Shown here in pieces: positions 8,640 through 20,564 of a stretch of DNA of 64,000 nt. Positions within the stretch are counted from its first letter, which is position 1. Each line of letters opens with the position of its first letter. Both the position numbers and the translations under genes were made by a program. Below the pieces are notes generated by a model. That model was not told where the DNA came from. It worked only from the letters and a program-made list of their open reading frames with translations, and ran no database searches. The stretch is taken from the NCBI GenBank assembly GCA_016800925.1, contig JABCPU010000033.1, positions 186,001 to 250,000 on the forward strand, in the 5' to 3' direction. This DNA is from Suillus spraguei. Its lineage: Eukaryota > Basidiomycota > Agaricomycetes > Boletales > Suillaceae.

Positions 8640-9857
8640 ATGATTCCAAGTTCGGCAGCTTTCATCAGGGGTTGTAGAACAATTGAAAGACATTCATGGA
8701 TGAGGTGATCTTTGAGCATACCCCACATTTGTTGATTGAGGTGTAAGTATTGTGGGATGGGAAGGAGAGCCATGAGCATAAATGCCTTGGATGAGAGCTT
8801 CATGCGAGTGTGCATATGAATATTAGCAAGGCCTAGCAAAAGTGGGTGTGCAACCCTAGCACCTGTCATTATCGTGATATTGCTTTTGTCAGATGAAAGC
8901 ACAGTGCCAAGGACTGCTGCGCCTTGGGGCAGTTGATCCTACAGTTTTGTGAGATAATGCACATTGTGAGTTCATTGTAACATGTACCTGGATGCTCCAA
9001 ACAGTGTCACCTGTCAACCATTCTGAATATACATGCAGGAGCTGTGCTGCAGTCTTGTAAACACGATGAGGGATGAATTCAAGTTGGTCGTGAAAGAGGG
9101 GGTTACTGAAGAGACTCTCCAAACACTCAACTGGATCCCTCCAGAATAGTCAAGTTGGACTTTCGTGCCATGAAGTGAGGGAATGACTTGGCATTTCCAG
9201 CTTGGTCCCTTTGGCAGCATTTCAGCCTGACCTCGCAAATCTTTAGTGTTTTTAAAGGACAGCTTCAATCATTTTATCTGCAAGGTAATGTCACAATCGA
9301 AGTGTGAAAGGGAAAAAAAGGATATGTACCATGGAGAGCTGCAAAAATTTGTTGATTGCTGCCATGCTAAGGGCAGAATGCAGGAGGAAGTCAGTGACCT
9401 CCCACTCTTCCCTCAATGTGAATGGGTAAAACAGGTTTTCCTTCCTGTATTCTGCATGCTCATCAGTGTCAAAAAGATCCAGAAATGTGAGACCATCCTG
9501 AGAATGGCATTTAGCTGCACCCTCATACCATTCCTTGTTACTCAGAGGTAGGTCTCCCACTGTATCAAGAAATTCTCTGTCTCAGTTGGTATCCATGGCA
9601 TCCAGAGTATGGAATTGCGAGTCATCACTGACACTAAGACTCTGACCTATACTAGTTTGAGGTGGATCGAGGGATCATTGCGGTGGAGCTACATCTGCAA
9701 ACTCCAAGATGTCAACAATGTCACAAACAGAACTGTGACAAGATGTCCAAGGCTGGCTTAGATGGCAAGTGACACTGGAGTCCCTGGTGAATACTTTTCC
9801 GCACTTCAGACATGTAGGTATTGACATATGTATTGATTGATGTGCACAAGTTCCCAT
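8640..9857 (-). pseudogene. Plavaka-like transposase relic 1 (CACTA relative)
   Basis: On the minus strand the relic starts with a C2H2-like finger (C-L-K-C-G-K-V-F then H, 9675-9800). It continues with Y-P-F-T-L-R-E-E-W-E-V and L-S-M-A-A-I-N-K-F-L (about 9300-9480), then V-Y-S-E-W-L-T-G-D-T-V-W, and L-S-S-D-K-S-N-I-T (8640-8900). These blocks occur in the same order in the better-preserved copy at 44241-52816 (N-P-Y-A-P-F, H-T-G-K-W-W-W-D-T, L-S-D-K-T-Q-V). The family is a fungal CACTA-like DNA transposase. The frame is broken repeatedly and the C-terminal half is missing. Confidence 0.7.
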
Positions 9858-9949
9858 GCTGCTTTTGCAAAATCTTCGAAGTCTAGCTGTGCGATCATAA
9901 TATTATATATATTGCTACTACCTGTGCATCCATATGTTCCTTGATACTA

Positions 9950-10504
9950 AAAATGTTTCTCACACCTCTCCCCAAAACACCTATTCTCCTTCCTCTCACC
10001 ATTCCTGCTATTCTTCTTCTGACTCCCGCGATTCTGATGCCTCTTCAACTCAAGGCATGTCACCCTAGGGTGATTCCAGGTATCCACGCCTTTCACATTC
10101 TCTGTTGTGATCATACCCTGTCAAGGAGGAGGCAGAAGAAGAAGAGAACTTACCTGTAGCAATGCATTTTGTGAGTCACAATACTAATGTGTTGCTTTGT
10201 TACTCATATCTGCTATCTGCAGGAACAAGACTCAGCCAAGCCCTACTACTTGTTCAATCAACTGGAAGAAGATAACTCTGACCTCGCACTCGAGGCAGCC
10301 CAGGCCAAATGCAAAGTGTGTCAAGCTCAAAAGCACCTGGCTGACTGCCTTTTGGAACAACACCAAGTACTCACCCATATCTGCCGCCGCCAGGCAGAAG
10401 CTGCAAACACATATCTATTATTGGCCAACCTCAATGTCAAACACATGAACTCAGAGCGCTGGAGGAAAAACAGCATCACAATGTATGCTACTCTTCAAGC
10501 GTGA
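9950..10504 (+). CDS. Hypothetical ORF divergent from Plavaka relic 1
   Basis: An upstream Ser-rich exon (about 9950-10160, with stops) is followed by a clean coding stretch 10220-10504 after an acceptor at about 10221. This encodes E-Q-D-S-A-K-P-Y-Y-L-F-N-Q-L-E and a helical, coiled-coil-like tail rich in A, E and Q ending M-Y-A-T-L-Q-A. It is transcribed away from the transposase at 8640-9857 with about 100 bp between. The second Plavaka copy also has a divergent Ser-rich ORF (43116-44102), so it could be an accessory transposon gene. No known family recognised. Confidence 0.35.
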
Positions 10505-10880
10505 CATGAGCAGTGAGTGTGTTTTTCTTTCATAGTTACTACTACTGTTCTCAATTAATAATCTATTAGACTGTGCAGTATACTAGTAAATAGTTGGTTT
10601 TCTCACTGCGCATATATGTATATAAAATCACTGCTAGTAGTATATACTGGTACTATATCCTTTTTGCATGTTACAGTGTGTAACAGTTTGTGTCATTTGT
10701 ACGCTTGTGTGCTATTTGTCTGCTTGTGCTACTGTGCGCTTGTGGCAGACTTGTAGTCATTTGTTTGTGTTGTCTGTGAGACTTGTGAGGACATGTGATG
10801 CCTTGTGTGAAGTTGTCGAAAGTGTGGAAATTGTCATGAAATCAATAGTTTGCTGATGAGGATGGTAAGGAAGATGCGGA
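10505..10880. other. GT-rich non-coding stretch
   Basis: A run of TGTG/CTTGTG-rich sequence (10675-10830) gives a spurious Cys-rich ORF. It ends in a short acidic-coding snippet (GATGAGGATGGTAAGGAAG at 10856) resembling the purine-rich segment at 12510-12640. Confidence 0.4.
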
Positions 10881-10974
10881 GGTGTCATATACCGTACATT
10901 CAGGTCCAATCCATGGACATCCAGACACCCAATCCATACATCCTAGTCCACCCATCCAATCCAGCTCACATGTC

Positions 10975-11140
10975 CAATCCATCCATCCACTCCAATCTAT
11001 ATCCATATCTGACTCGGTCTACCCATCCGATCTGTGTTCATATCCAATCCATGTCCATATCCGATCCATGACCATATCCGATCCATGACCATATCTGATC
11101 CATGACCATATCCGATCCGTGTCCATATCCAAAACTATTC
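10975..11140 (+). repeat. Minisatellite, about 18-bp unit
   Basis: Tandem, imperfect units of the type CCATATCCGATCCATGA, best preserved at 11041-11130 (four to five copies), grading leftward into CCATCCAATC-type repeats from about 10905. Non-coding. Confidence 0.75.
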
Positions 11141-12207
11141 CCGCGCACCTGCGCATTACTCCTTTTAGGTTAAATACCTGTGTCCAGCTTTCAGTTATCT
11201 CTGCACCTCTGGCTTTCAGTTATCTCAACTTCTGTCTTGATAAGATATTTCATACAAGTCTTATTTCCGAGTTCATAGCCTTGTGTTCCGCAATGCCTCA
11301 GACATAGCCTCGGACTATCCTTACTTGCCTTCCGGCATGCTACCTACAGTATATAAACTTGTAGTACAACTCCTGCAGACCTCAGTCTGATCATTGCTTT
11401 CCTACCTCTGTATATTCCTTTGACTTCTGTATCTTGTTACCATGTCTATATAAATCTGTTTCCATTCCCGCACTTGGGCTCCGGCCCTTGTAAGCTTCCA
11501 ACTCAAGACCTATGGGATCATTTCCTAGGCCGGAGCCTTAATCCTTTGTCCTATATCCTTTTCGGACTGCATCCATTTCCTGTCTCTCATCCAATTCACC
11601 TCTGACTCTACCTGTGGTAGTCTTATCCTGTCTGTTTCTATTCTGGACCTCATCTGGAGTAGTCTATACTACCTCTACACCATATCTGGACCTACTCCTC
11701 TCTAGTAGTTAACACCTCCCCTAAGATCCATAGAGCTACGCTCGTCCAATCATCCAATCATCTGCCCCTCCGCTCTTCCGCTCCTCCGAGCTCCGGACCT
11801 TCGGACCCCTGGTCCTCCAGATCTATCCTATCCTATCCTCTGACATCTATGGATCATCTTTCCCTCCAGAGCTTTGCTCCTATCCTGCCCTGGACTTTGT
11901 CCAGGAGTCCATCCTTCATCCATTCTACTTGGAACTTGTTCCAGTAGTCTTACCATTACTCCCTACCATCCAGAAATAGTTCCGGCACATTCCTGCGCTC
12001 ATTCGGAAGTCCTTCGGAGCTCTATCAAGCTATCCTGTCCTACAGAGTTCATCCGGACTCCATCTGGACTTCACTATAACTCCCCCTTGGACTTCATCCG
12101 AAATTAAGGGCACATACTCGGGTAAGGGGCACAGCATATGAGCTGAGGCCAAGCCCCTTCGACTTTCCATCCCTCCAGTACAACCCCATGTAAGACCAGG
12201 ACTTCTT
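11141..12207. other. Unclassified repeat-like sequence, no gene
   Basis: Pyrimidine-rich on the plus strand, with many short ATCC/GGACTT-type internal repeats and a TATA-like TATATAAA at about 11351. Composition and start/end motifs hint at an LTR on the minus strand (TGTAAGAAGTCC from 12210 leftward), but I found no matching target duplication or second copy, so I leave it unclassified. Confidence 0.3.
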
Positions 12208-12482
12208 ACATCAGGAAATTCACACATTCCTTGACGTGCCCTTATGCGGACTTATTTACACTTAACTGCCTTGGTGAAATTGAATCTACTTGTCCAAAAT
12301 TTCAATGTGAATGAATTCAGAAAAAAAAAGTTGAGATATATTAATATACATGTTTTATTGTATTTCGCACTCAAAAAATATAAGATATGCCAGGTGAATG
12401 ATGTGAGAGAGAGCAAACAAGTTTTGAGATAAGTGAGTTAAGCTGATTAAGCATGTTAAGGAATGTGTGAATTTCCTGATGT
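12208..12482. repeat. Perfect 25-bp inverted repeat around a 225-bp spacer
   Basis: The 25 bases at 12208-12232 are the exact reverse complement of 12458-12482. The intervening sequence is AT-rich with an A9 run. This could be the ends of a small MITE-like element or the scar of an inverted duplication. Confidence 0.6.
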
Positions 12483-12509
12483 AGTAGCCCCAGTTTTGCA
12501 TGGTTGTAA

Positions 12510-12644
12510 CAGGAGGGAGACGATGAGGAGGAAGATGCGGAGGAAAATGAGGAGGAAGACGGGCAGGAAGACAAGGAGGAAGATCCAGATGATAAAGTAG
12601 AGGCTGATTCAGATGAGGAACTTGATGATGATATACTTGCATGA
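12510..12644 (+). pseudogene. Acidic C-terminal coding fragment
   Basis: The plus strand reads a Glu/Asp-rich run (D-D-E-E-E-D-A-E-E-N-E-E-E-D-G-Q) ending in D-D-D-I-L-A and a TGA. It resembles the acidic tails of fungal transposases but has no catalytic part nearby, and a related snippet lies at 10856. Probably an orphan exon of a broken element. Confidence 0.35.
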
Positions 12645-13071
12645 GAGGGTTATGGTACACTTTAGTTATATTACTCAATGATATACTACACATGGAATAG
12701 ATAATGTGATAGCAGGCTGAGACAGACATTATCTACTCGCTGTCAGGTTGACAACCAGCTTAGCACGACATATTGCAGATGCCAGAGCCAACAATTAGCT
12801 AAGACCATGACGTGGCACGTCTGAGAAGCGTTGTGGCGCAGCCCCAACCCAAATCAGGCAATTTCTGAACTGTGGACTTTTGGTGATGGTCAAACATAGC
12901 TATGTAATGATCGATAGCATAATTATGCTGACGGGTGTGATTATGTACTATATATTGTTATATATATCCTTCTACCACCAGTTCGCTGATGGTCATACTA
13001 ATAATTACCACGTCGTCGGACTGTAACGCGCCCGTAAGACCACAGCTGAAAGATACAATGAACATAGCGAC

Positions 13072-16000
13072 TCACCCGAAAGTAGAACCTTCTTGTAACT
13101 TCAAGAGCGGTGTAGACTTTCCATCAGCCGTGACCGAAAAAACAGTATTGCCCCACCACTTCTGGATGGTGTTCAGTCCAATTGTGCCGTTCTTGGGGTA
13201 TTGGAGGCAGAAGAATATCAAGATGGATGATATTGCCACACCAGAGTCCATGGCAGCCGAAAGGACGTCTGATAAAAAGGTCAGTTTCGGCGAAAGGTAA
13301 CACATGACCAGGGGGACCTCTTACAATTGTACTTCGCCCACCAAGAGAAATATCTTCGCCGGATAATATATTGGAAAATGAATCCAACAATTGCCCATGG
13401 GACGTAGTTCAGCGCACTGGCTGGGGGATGGCCCCTATGCCGCTGAAGACAACGGGAAAGCTGCATTCATGTGGCCTCGTGAGAAGCGTTCCTTGGCAGA
13501 TAAGAAAAGACACACTTGACATAGCGAATGAAGCTATTTGGCCACTTCAACGAGATCAACCATGCAACAACCGGGCAAAGCGCACCAATGAGGAAGAAAT
13601 ATAGAAGCCCTTCGTACAGAAGCCTTTAGGTCCATATAAATATAACGTGCTCAAGAAGTGCACACCGTTATAGACCTGGCCTGACGAGAACTGCCTCTGT
13701 GGACCAATGACTCCCCAGATAAAGCTGGCGGTTCCGAAGACTTCTGTGCCGGGGCAAATGAATCCATCTTTCTGAGAGGTACTGCACATGTCTGGAATAT
13801 TGGTAAACATCCATGCTTGTACACCAAGCTGTACAGTTCCTGCGACAGCAGTGGCTACGACCTGACCTGTATGTCGTTCAGTGAGGTGCATAATGGCAAG
13901 AAGATGGAAACCGCTGACCCCAGAACATGGTCCGTGGAGGAATCTTCATGTAGTGACCAAGCTTGAAGTCGCTAGCAAACGTGAGAGCTGCAGACTTTTC
14001 AGTCAGAGACCCAGGTGAATTGCCGAAGTGGGAAGGCTAACCTTGGGACATTGTCATGAATCCCAGGTCTTGAACTGAGCGGACAAATTCTTACTTCTCT
14101 TCACGATGTCGTAAATATAACATTCTTACCATCATCATTGCAATGGGCCTATCACAATTTATTTTATTAGGTTATCAAAGGCACGGCGACCTCGCAACTT
14201 ACCTGCCAGGAATGGCATATCCAACGATTAGTTCAGTGATAACACTATTGATGTCAGAAGAGTACATTTATCACCAATGATTTTCACGCACTTCAGTCCA
14301 ACTGGTTGGTTGGTGATGGCCTGGATCATCCCGATAGGAACGACGTAAAAGAATGCTGTGGAGGCTGATCAGTCTTTCAATACTCATAATATTGATACAG
14401 GTGAATCACAGATAGACAAGGCCAAGACGAAAGCCCAAACTGGGAACTCGGTGTGCCACAGTTCAATGGAAATAACACCAATTACAAACATGCTCACTGC
14501 AGACTGGTTAATGGGGTTATAAGAGACTTTTTAAGGTATGACGCACGAAAAACGATCATGTACCACCATTCTGGTACCTGTCTGTACTTTGACATGAGCC
14601 TAGCGTGGATGTCGGGCTGCTCGTGCATCGAGCGCTTGCTCTGGGACCATATTTGTTTCCGGAAGAACAGGAATGTATGCATCAATGTTGCTGTGATGGA
14701 GGCGAATGACAAGCCGTAGGAAATAGTGAAAGTTGTCCTGGATCGGGGTACATAAACTGCGGTACAAGAAATAGATAGTAAAAATGGCGCACGAGATGAA
14801 CAGAGGACTATATTCCTGATATGCTGTCAAGTTAAGACTGGCATCCGAATTGGTGATACGGGTAATATCATATGTGGCGCCAGTGTTGTCGTACGGTGTC
14901 CTAGAAGTCATCCTAATAGCGGTGGACGATGTTATCAAGGTGCATCGAAGACACAATAAAATAACTCATACGGCATGTACTGGCTGTACCAGGTATTGGT
15001 GTAATACAACGTAGGGACAGCAAGCCCTAAATACTTTTAGTACATAAAATGTACTACTGCGAAGCAAGAATGCTTACAGAAGAATACTATGAAGCCAGCA
15101 GCAACATTTGCCTCGGCCCACCCTATGCAAAGAAATAATTACATCCGAACTGACGGAAAGTCCTTTCTGCTTACATGGTGTGGCTTTGCGGAAAGTAGCG
15201 GATCATAACTTAAGCCTATCCTGGACAAAAATTGTTTGGTGACTTACCAAGTGGACTTCCTGGGTTTATAGTTAAAACACAGTTCATGTCGACGTATTAA
15301 GAACTTACCAATGTAAGCAATCTGAGCCCAGTCGAATGTGACCATGCTCATTCCCATTCCGCTCACATATCCGAACATCTGATTGACCACGATGTTGTCT
15401 GGTGCAATCCAGCATACCCATGAAAAGACGGATAGGGCCTGGAAGAGGTACCCAGGTACAAGGTACCATAGGAGACCACACATCCATGCATAAAAGAAGA
15501 ATCGTTCACGTGAAATTCCTCCACGGGTACCCATACCCGCATATGTCTTGGAATGAAGGGTGTTGAAGAGAGCACATGTCACGAGGTTGGCGGGCCAAAC
15601 TGTACCAAGGTGTGAATTATAGATTGAGGATGGGAAGGAAGCCAAATTCGTACTCATCGAGGGAGGTTGTACGAGGAATCGCCGCAAGATACCACCGATT
15701 GAAAAACCAATAAGCTGAGTAGACATAACCATCATCCATTGGTCTACCCCCACAAGCATGTTGACCGAAAAGGGATCATGGATGACCGTACCCCATTCAT
15801 GAAGATTTATGTGAGGACGATTAGCAACAAAGTCCAAAAACCAAGAAGATCGTCAAGACCGAAAAAATATTTTTGGAGGGCGCCAAGAAAATAAAATCGC
15901 GATGAATACAAACCGCATATTCCGTGAGTGAAGTCCACCATACTTGCTCAGAAACAGAAACTCACAAACAAAATTGTACGTTTGTCCATAATACACTCGT

Positions 16001-16862
16001 TGGACAGCAATTATATCAGTCTGAAAACGACATCATGTGAGTACTCCCTGGCAAGTTCACAGCTGAGAGGCGCACAGCATAGGCAGCTGAACACTCTTGG
16101 TTAATGACAAAGTTAAAAAAACCGATTGAAGCACGCACAGCTTCCACCCACAGTGGCCATGATAGTAACCAAGACATGTTCTTTAATTGAAAATGGTCCA
16201 GGATTCATCTTAACACCAAAAATGCGGACATTCGGTACAACCTATTCAGTACAGATGCAGTCCATTCATCGTCAACGATTGCCAAAAAAAAAATAGATCA
16301 AAAAATCAGATCAAAAACATCTCGGACTCAACTGGCCTACCTTTGCCCAAGCACGACCCATAGGGAAACAAAGCAATTGTGCCGCGATACCCGTGATGCT
16401 CACGGTTGGGTAGCGAAAGAAAAAAAATTGATTTAGGCCCGCTATAAAAATGGTCCATAAGATGCCTGTCGATCATGTCGATCAGCGTCGAGCATATCTT
16501 TCAACAGAGAAAAAATAAAACATACCTATGACCCAAGCGCGGAACGAGTTGCAGGGGATAGACGGATCATCTGTGTTAGCTACAGCACTGCGAACCTCTG
16601 GATATGGCGAATCATCCTCTATAGAAATAATAAGGTTGTGTACTATGACTAAAATTCAAAAGTAGGGTTCACCAAGGACCCCGATGATAGCACTGTCACG
16701 ATCAATGTTGGGATCGTCAAAATTAGCGATGGCCTCTAGGGCCTCTGTTATAAGCTGAGATAAGCATTGGAAGGAGAGGTGCTATACTGACTCACTTTGA
16801 ACTTGCACATCACTCTTCTCAAAATCTGTTGAGCTGCCCCGCTCATCTTTAAAGTTGGCCAT
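13072..16862 (-). CDS. OPT-family oligopeptide transporter
   Basis: A multi-exon minus-strand gene for a plasma-membrane proton-coupled oligopeptide transporter. Recognisable in order: an N-terminal acidic exon from ATG 16862; [10 protein letters not shown] and [11 protein letters not shown] (about 16540-16625), an OPT signature; [45 protein letters not shown] and [15 protein letters not shown] (15300-15720); and the C-terminal [15 protein letters not shown], then [14 protein letters not shown] (13072-13466). The junction at 13290-13345 splices in frame. Many short introns. An in-frame ATG at 17111 is an alternative start. The exact C-terminus is uncertain, because a GTGAGT lies at the stop. 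Confidence 0.85.
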
Positions 16863-17410
16863 GACCACAGCTGGTATCGAAACAGCAGTAGAGAGAGATA
16901 TCAGGAGAGAAACTTTCAAACCCAAGTTAAAATTCAAGCTTGTGATTCTCTTAAACTGGTTCGGGAGCAGATTCGCATGGGTCTTGAATAATAAAGGGCC
17001 TGGATATAATAAATATATCTTGCGCTGAGGATTCTGAGGATTTCCGATCTCAGGCCAACCTATCAGCTGTGCAGGAACAGTTTGCGCCGCAGCTTGTGGA
17101 TCTGTTTGCATGGTACATTCAACCCGATTCAGCAGGCCTATCTCTTATCGCGCTTAAACTAAAGAGAGGAGACACGCCGAGGAGAAAATTTATGACGGTT
17201 AAATGATGAGTAAATCCATTGTAGAATCTAGAGTTGAATTTACGGTGAGCGAAATCTATTTCCGGTGACGATAGTGGAATTTTAATACGCAGAGAAGGAC
17301 GCACCATGTTGATTAGAGAACCTTGGTATTTGCATATTCTTTGCAAGCACCAAAGGGTTTCAAAACCCCCCTTCGGCCAGTCAGACTGTCTCGCACTGGC
17401 AGAAGGACAT

Positions 17411-17760
17411 CTATACAATAGACCAATCTTCTTCGCTTGGTAAAGAAGAAGCGGAAGAGCGGTAGAAGGAGATCTTGGTCACTTTCGGAAAAACCGAAGG
17501 TGCCTTATAGCCAGCTGGATCCACGAAAACATCCGTTGCAGACTCATACGTGCAAGAACTGCAAGTCTGCAACGTCACGGTAGTTCCAGCGTAGGCCCGT
17601 GTCTCGTGGAAACCCGTATCATATAGGTACATAACAAATTGATAGGGTGAATGAGTAAAAAAAAAATGTACATGCATAGTGAGTGGACTGACTTGCCAAC
17701 TCCGAGTCAACGACCGGCGGTTGTAAATTAGGACAGTCTAAATCCGTAACGACCCATGAT
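17411..17760 (-). CDS. Unclassified short ORF upstream of OPT gene
   Basis: A minus-strand open stretch with T-V-T-L-Q-T-C-S-S-C-T-Y and V-D-P-A-G-Y-K-A-P-S-V-F-P-K-V, ending S-E-E-D-W-S-I-V and a stop at 17411. It has a likely intron in the T-rich segment near 17650. It looks coding by composition (few stops, Ser/Thr-rich) but matches no family I know. It may be a small secreted or cell-surface protein, or a leftover exon. Confidence 0.25.
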
Positions 17761-18413
17761 CAGATGTTGAACTCCGACTCAAGCTTCAAGATTGGTGTGT
17801 TATTATCCAGCACTAAGACGCATCATGATCTCCGGCAACGGATCACCCGTCGCCTTCCACACCATTCACGATATTGATGTATTAAAGCCTCAGCGATAAC
17901 GGAGAATATCCTCATATAATAATGTTGCCATGGCTGTATTACTAATCTACCTTAGCTGCGAGTCATACAAGGTCTCCAACCTATATAAATCGATAATACA
18001 TATACTCAGTGCACCCTGGAGGGAGTTTTTTAATTGTACTTGACAAGATGTCTTGATATTGAATCCGAGTTGCACAGCCTTTCTGAATCCACTTTGAAGC
18101 TGGAATTCGAAGACGATATATGACAATCCGCAGTTATTATCTCTAAGACGATATGTCGGAAGCTGTACGAGTCCTTATCATAATATCAAGATAGTCCAAA
18201 CACAGCGGGTGTGCATATGAGCTAACCCCCACGGCCGCCCGGAGTCTAGGTTACCTACCAACGCTAGCACCTTTATCGAATTGAAACCACCCACCAATAT
18301 CGATACCTTCACAGGATAATTGACACAATTTGAAAGTACTAGTATGATACAGATCTGTTACGGTTGTATACCTCTAAAATTCCACGAGCCCATACAACAA
18401 ATATACAACGCGC
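17761..18413. other. Intergenic, no gene seen
   Basis: AT-rich, with no long open frame and no repeat recognised. It separates two minus-strand genes and so should contain the downstream end of the DUF262 gene and the promoter side of the small ORF. Confidence 0.5.
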
Positions 18414-20383
18414 CTATCTACTTGGTCCAGCATTCCGTAGAGCAGCGGGTGCAGTCGGCGGGATGCGTGGAGGGGGAGGATTCGAGATAGACTTCTTAGC
18501 ATCGTGGAGGGCTGCCAGCCTGTCGGGAATGACTGTTGGACGTGGCGGCGGCGGTAGAGGAGTGGGAGCGCTCAGCATAGAAGGATTGACAAAGTGGATT
18601 TGGTTGTGGGAACCCACAGCGGGAGACAGTACAGGCAGGGTCTCGGCCCGTTTCTGCTGTTTACTCGGTGGCACTACCACATCCTCCTCCTCCAGCTTCC
18701 GCTTCGTCCCAGAGGTGCTTTGCACTTGAGAGTCAATTCCCTTGACAAAGTCGAGCAATGTCTTAGAGACACGAGCATTCATTCGAATATCTACGTGTTC
18801 TTCGCGCACTACCTCCCGCATGCGCCCGAGCTTCTCTGCGAGCGCGCGCAGTTGCAGCTTATCTTTCTCCACGGAGATCAGAAGACATATGGTGATAAAC
18901 TCAACGGGCGAGACACGCCAGCCGGATTGCAGGAATATAGGGCATAAATCAGGATCACCGACTAGCTGCGAGAAAACGCGGAACGTGTCGTGGATGCATG
19001 AGAGGAAGAGTTCATCCTTTGTAAGGTCTTCGTCATCACTCGCTTTCTTTTTGCTTTTGGCCCGTCGGGTAGGGTTGTGCAGCCATTTCTCGATCTGCAG
19101 GACAGTACCCACGGACTGGAGGGAAGGATACTTTGAGATGCAGTAGAGCGCTTGAGCGATGCACCGGAAGTCTCCGCCACGTGAACGGTCCCAATCTAGG
19201 GCACCGCCACCCAGAGGCTTGTCTTCTCCAAAATACTCTGCTTCTAGCTGGCGCACGAAGCTAGCCATAGGGGTGTTAGTCACCTGCAATTTCTCTAAGA
19301 AGAGGGTGAGCCAAATACAAGCGTAAGTCAAGTATGCACTGACCTGCAGGAGTGAGGGCCATTCCCAGTTGTACTCGCTGGGGTTGAATGAGCAACGAAG
19401 TTATAGAATGTGTTGAGGACCCACTTGGAAGATTTCCCGTTCTTCAAAATCAGGAAGGTCTTGATATTCTATGCATACAATTTGCTTATTTGCAAACAAT
19501 CGTTGATATTTGACAGGCAGCATGTAACCCGCGGACCGTCCGTTTTGGTTTGAAGCGTTTAACTTGTACCAGTACTTGTCACCAGTTTGTCTGTATCGTG
19601 TGATTTGAACAAAAACAAGGGAACCGACATTGAATTGTTTTCACTCACGGATCTTTGTCTGCCCAGTGTTTATTATAATTAGAAGTGAAAACAAAAGAAG
19701 AAGAATTACTAACGATGAATCTAAGAATTCTGTAAGTTGGATTGCACAGAACGGATAAATATGACCAACCAGTCCATGCATGAACCTGCGGCAGAAAAGA
19801 GGGAATGACTGTCAGCCGTTCAGCAAGATGAGTAGCCGAGAAAATGCACCGATATATTGACGTGAGCCGTTGCTTTCCGTCAATGCACGTCTTTGTTTCC
19901 GAACCATCTGTGTGCTGATGCGAAACTGGAGGATGGATGGACGGGGAGAATGAGCAGTGCGCTACATAGCTTGCCGGGGTATCATGCTCACCAAAGATCA
20001 CAGGTGGAATATAGAAATTGCGAAGTATAGAGTCAATAAGACCCACTTGCTTCGACTCTGGCCAGACAACGTCTGAGAGAACATGACTCTGGTCATTAAG
20101 ACTTAGATTGGAGGAAAGATTTCACGGACCTCTTTGGTACTCTGGCTCCAGGTTAATGTCGCCACCAACGATCTGTTCTGCAATAGAGTTAACGGGGATT
20201 CATGCACAAGACATAACAAGCAAGAGGCATACCGAAGAGCGCCTGTGTCGTGTAGGTTGTAGCACGGGGAAGCTTGAGGACATTCCTGAGTATGTAGCCA
20301 CCGTCATCATTCATCGAGCGCTTGTCTCCAGGTTCAAGTTCATCATTATATTCATCACCTGCCTCAGATTCGCTTGCACTCAT
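18414..20383 (-). CDS. DUF262 (GmrSD-N/ParB-like) domain protein
   Basis: A minus-strand multi-exon gene. It starts MSASESEAGD at 20383, with an acidic N-terminus. Then come L-K-L-P-R-A-T-T-Y-T-T-Q-A-L-F, V-G-L-I-D-S-I-L-R-N-F-Y-I-P-P (20000-20045) and I-D-G-K-Q-R-L-T-S-I (about 19853-19884). That is the D-G-x-Q-R motif of the DUF262 fold, the ParB-like NTPase/nuclease domain best known from GmrSD restriction enzymes. The large last exon (18414-19280) adds a helical region with a dense K/S block, a predicted nuclear signal (K-R-K-L-E) and a Pro-rich, Arg-containing tail. Fungi carry nuclear-encoded single-domain relatives of unknown role. I infer a nuclear protein; DNA cleavage is not established. 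It is divergent from MAD1 across about 180 bp. Confidence 0.75.
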
Positions 20384-20564
20384 GATGAACAATGCCTGCT
20401 CTCGAATGTTAGCGTCAAATTGAAGGTCAGTTCTTGACAACTAGTGGCCTGTTTCGAAGGCTAACTTGAAGGAAATTAAAACCAAACTTCGACAGAGTGG
20501 CTGTGCCAACAAAGAGCTCGATCGCTTCTGTTTACAGTAATTGTATGCTCTAGCAACGCCGACG
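20384..20564. promoter_or_regulatory. Shared divergent promoter of DUF262 gene and MAD1
   Basis: 181 bp between the two start codons. The head-to-head arrangement means both transcripts must start here or within each other's 5' leader. No clear TATA box is seen. Confidence 0.5.

Noticed and set aside
10668..10856. Small Cys/Val-rich ORF that could be a secreted effector
   Set aside because: It is created by a TGTG-rich low-complexity run, with no signal peptide order and no flanking gene structure.
10883..12210. Possible minus-strand LTR (TGTAAGAAG...TGACA)
   Set aside because: No matching target duplication (GGAGG versus TCAGG) and no second copy in the window.
18364..18947. Plus-strand ORFs antisense to the DUF262 gene
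   Set aside because: Shadows of the long minus-strand exon; Gly/Arg-rich because of the opposite-strand proline-rich tail.
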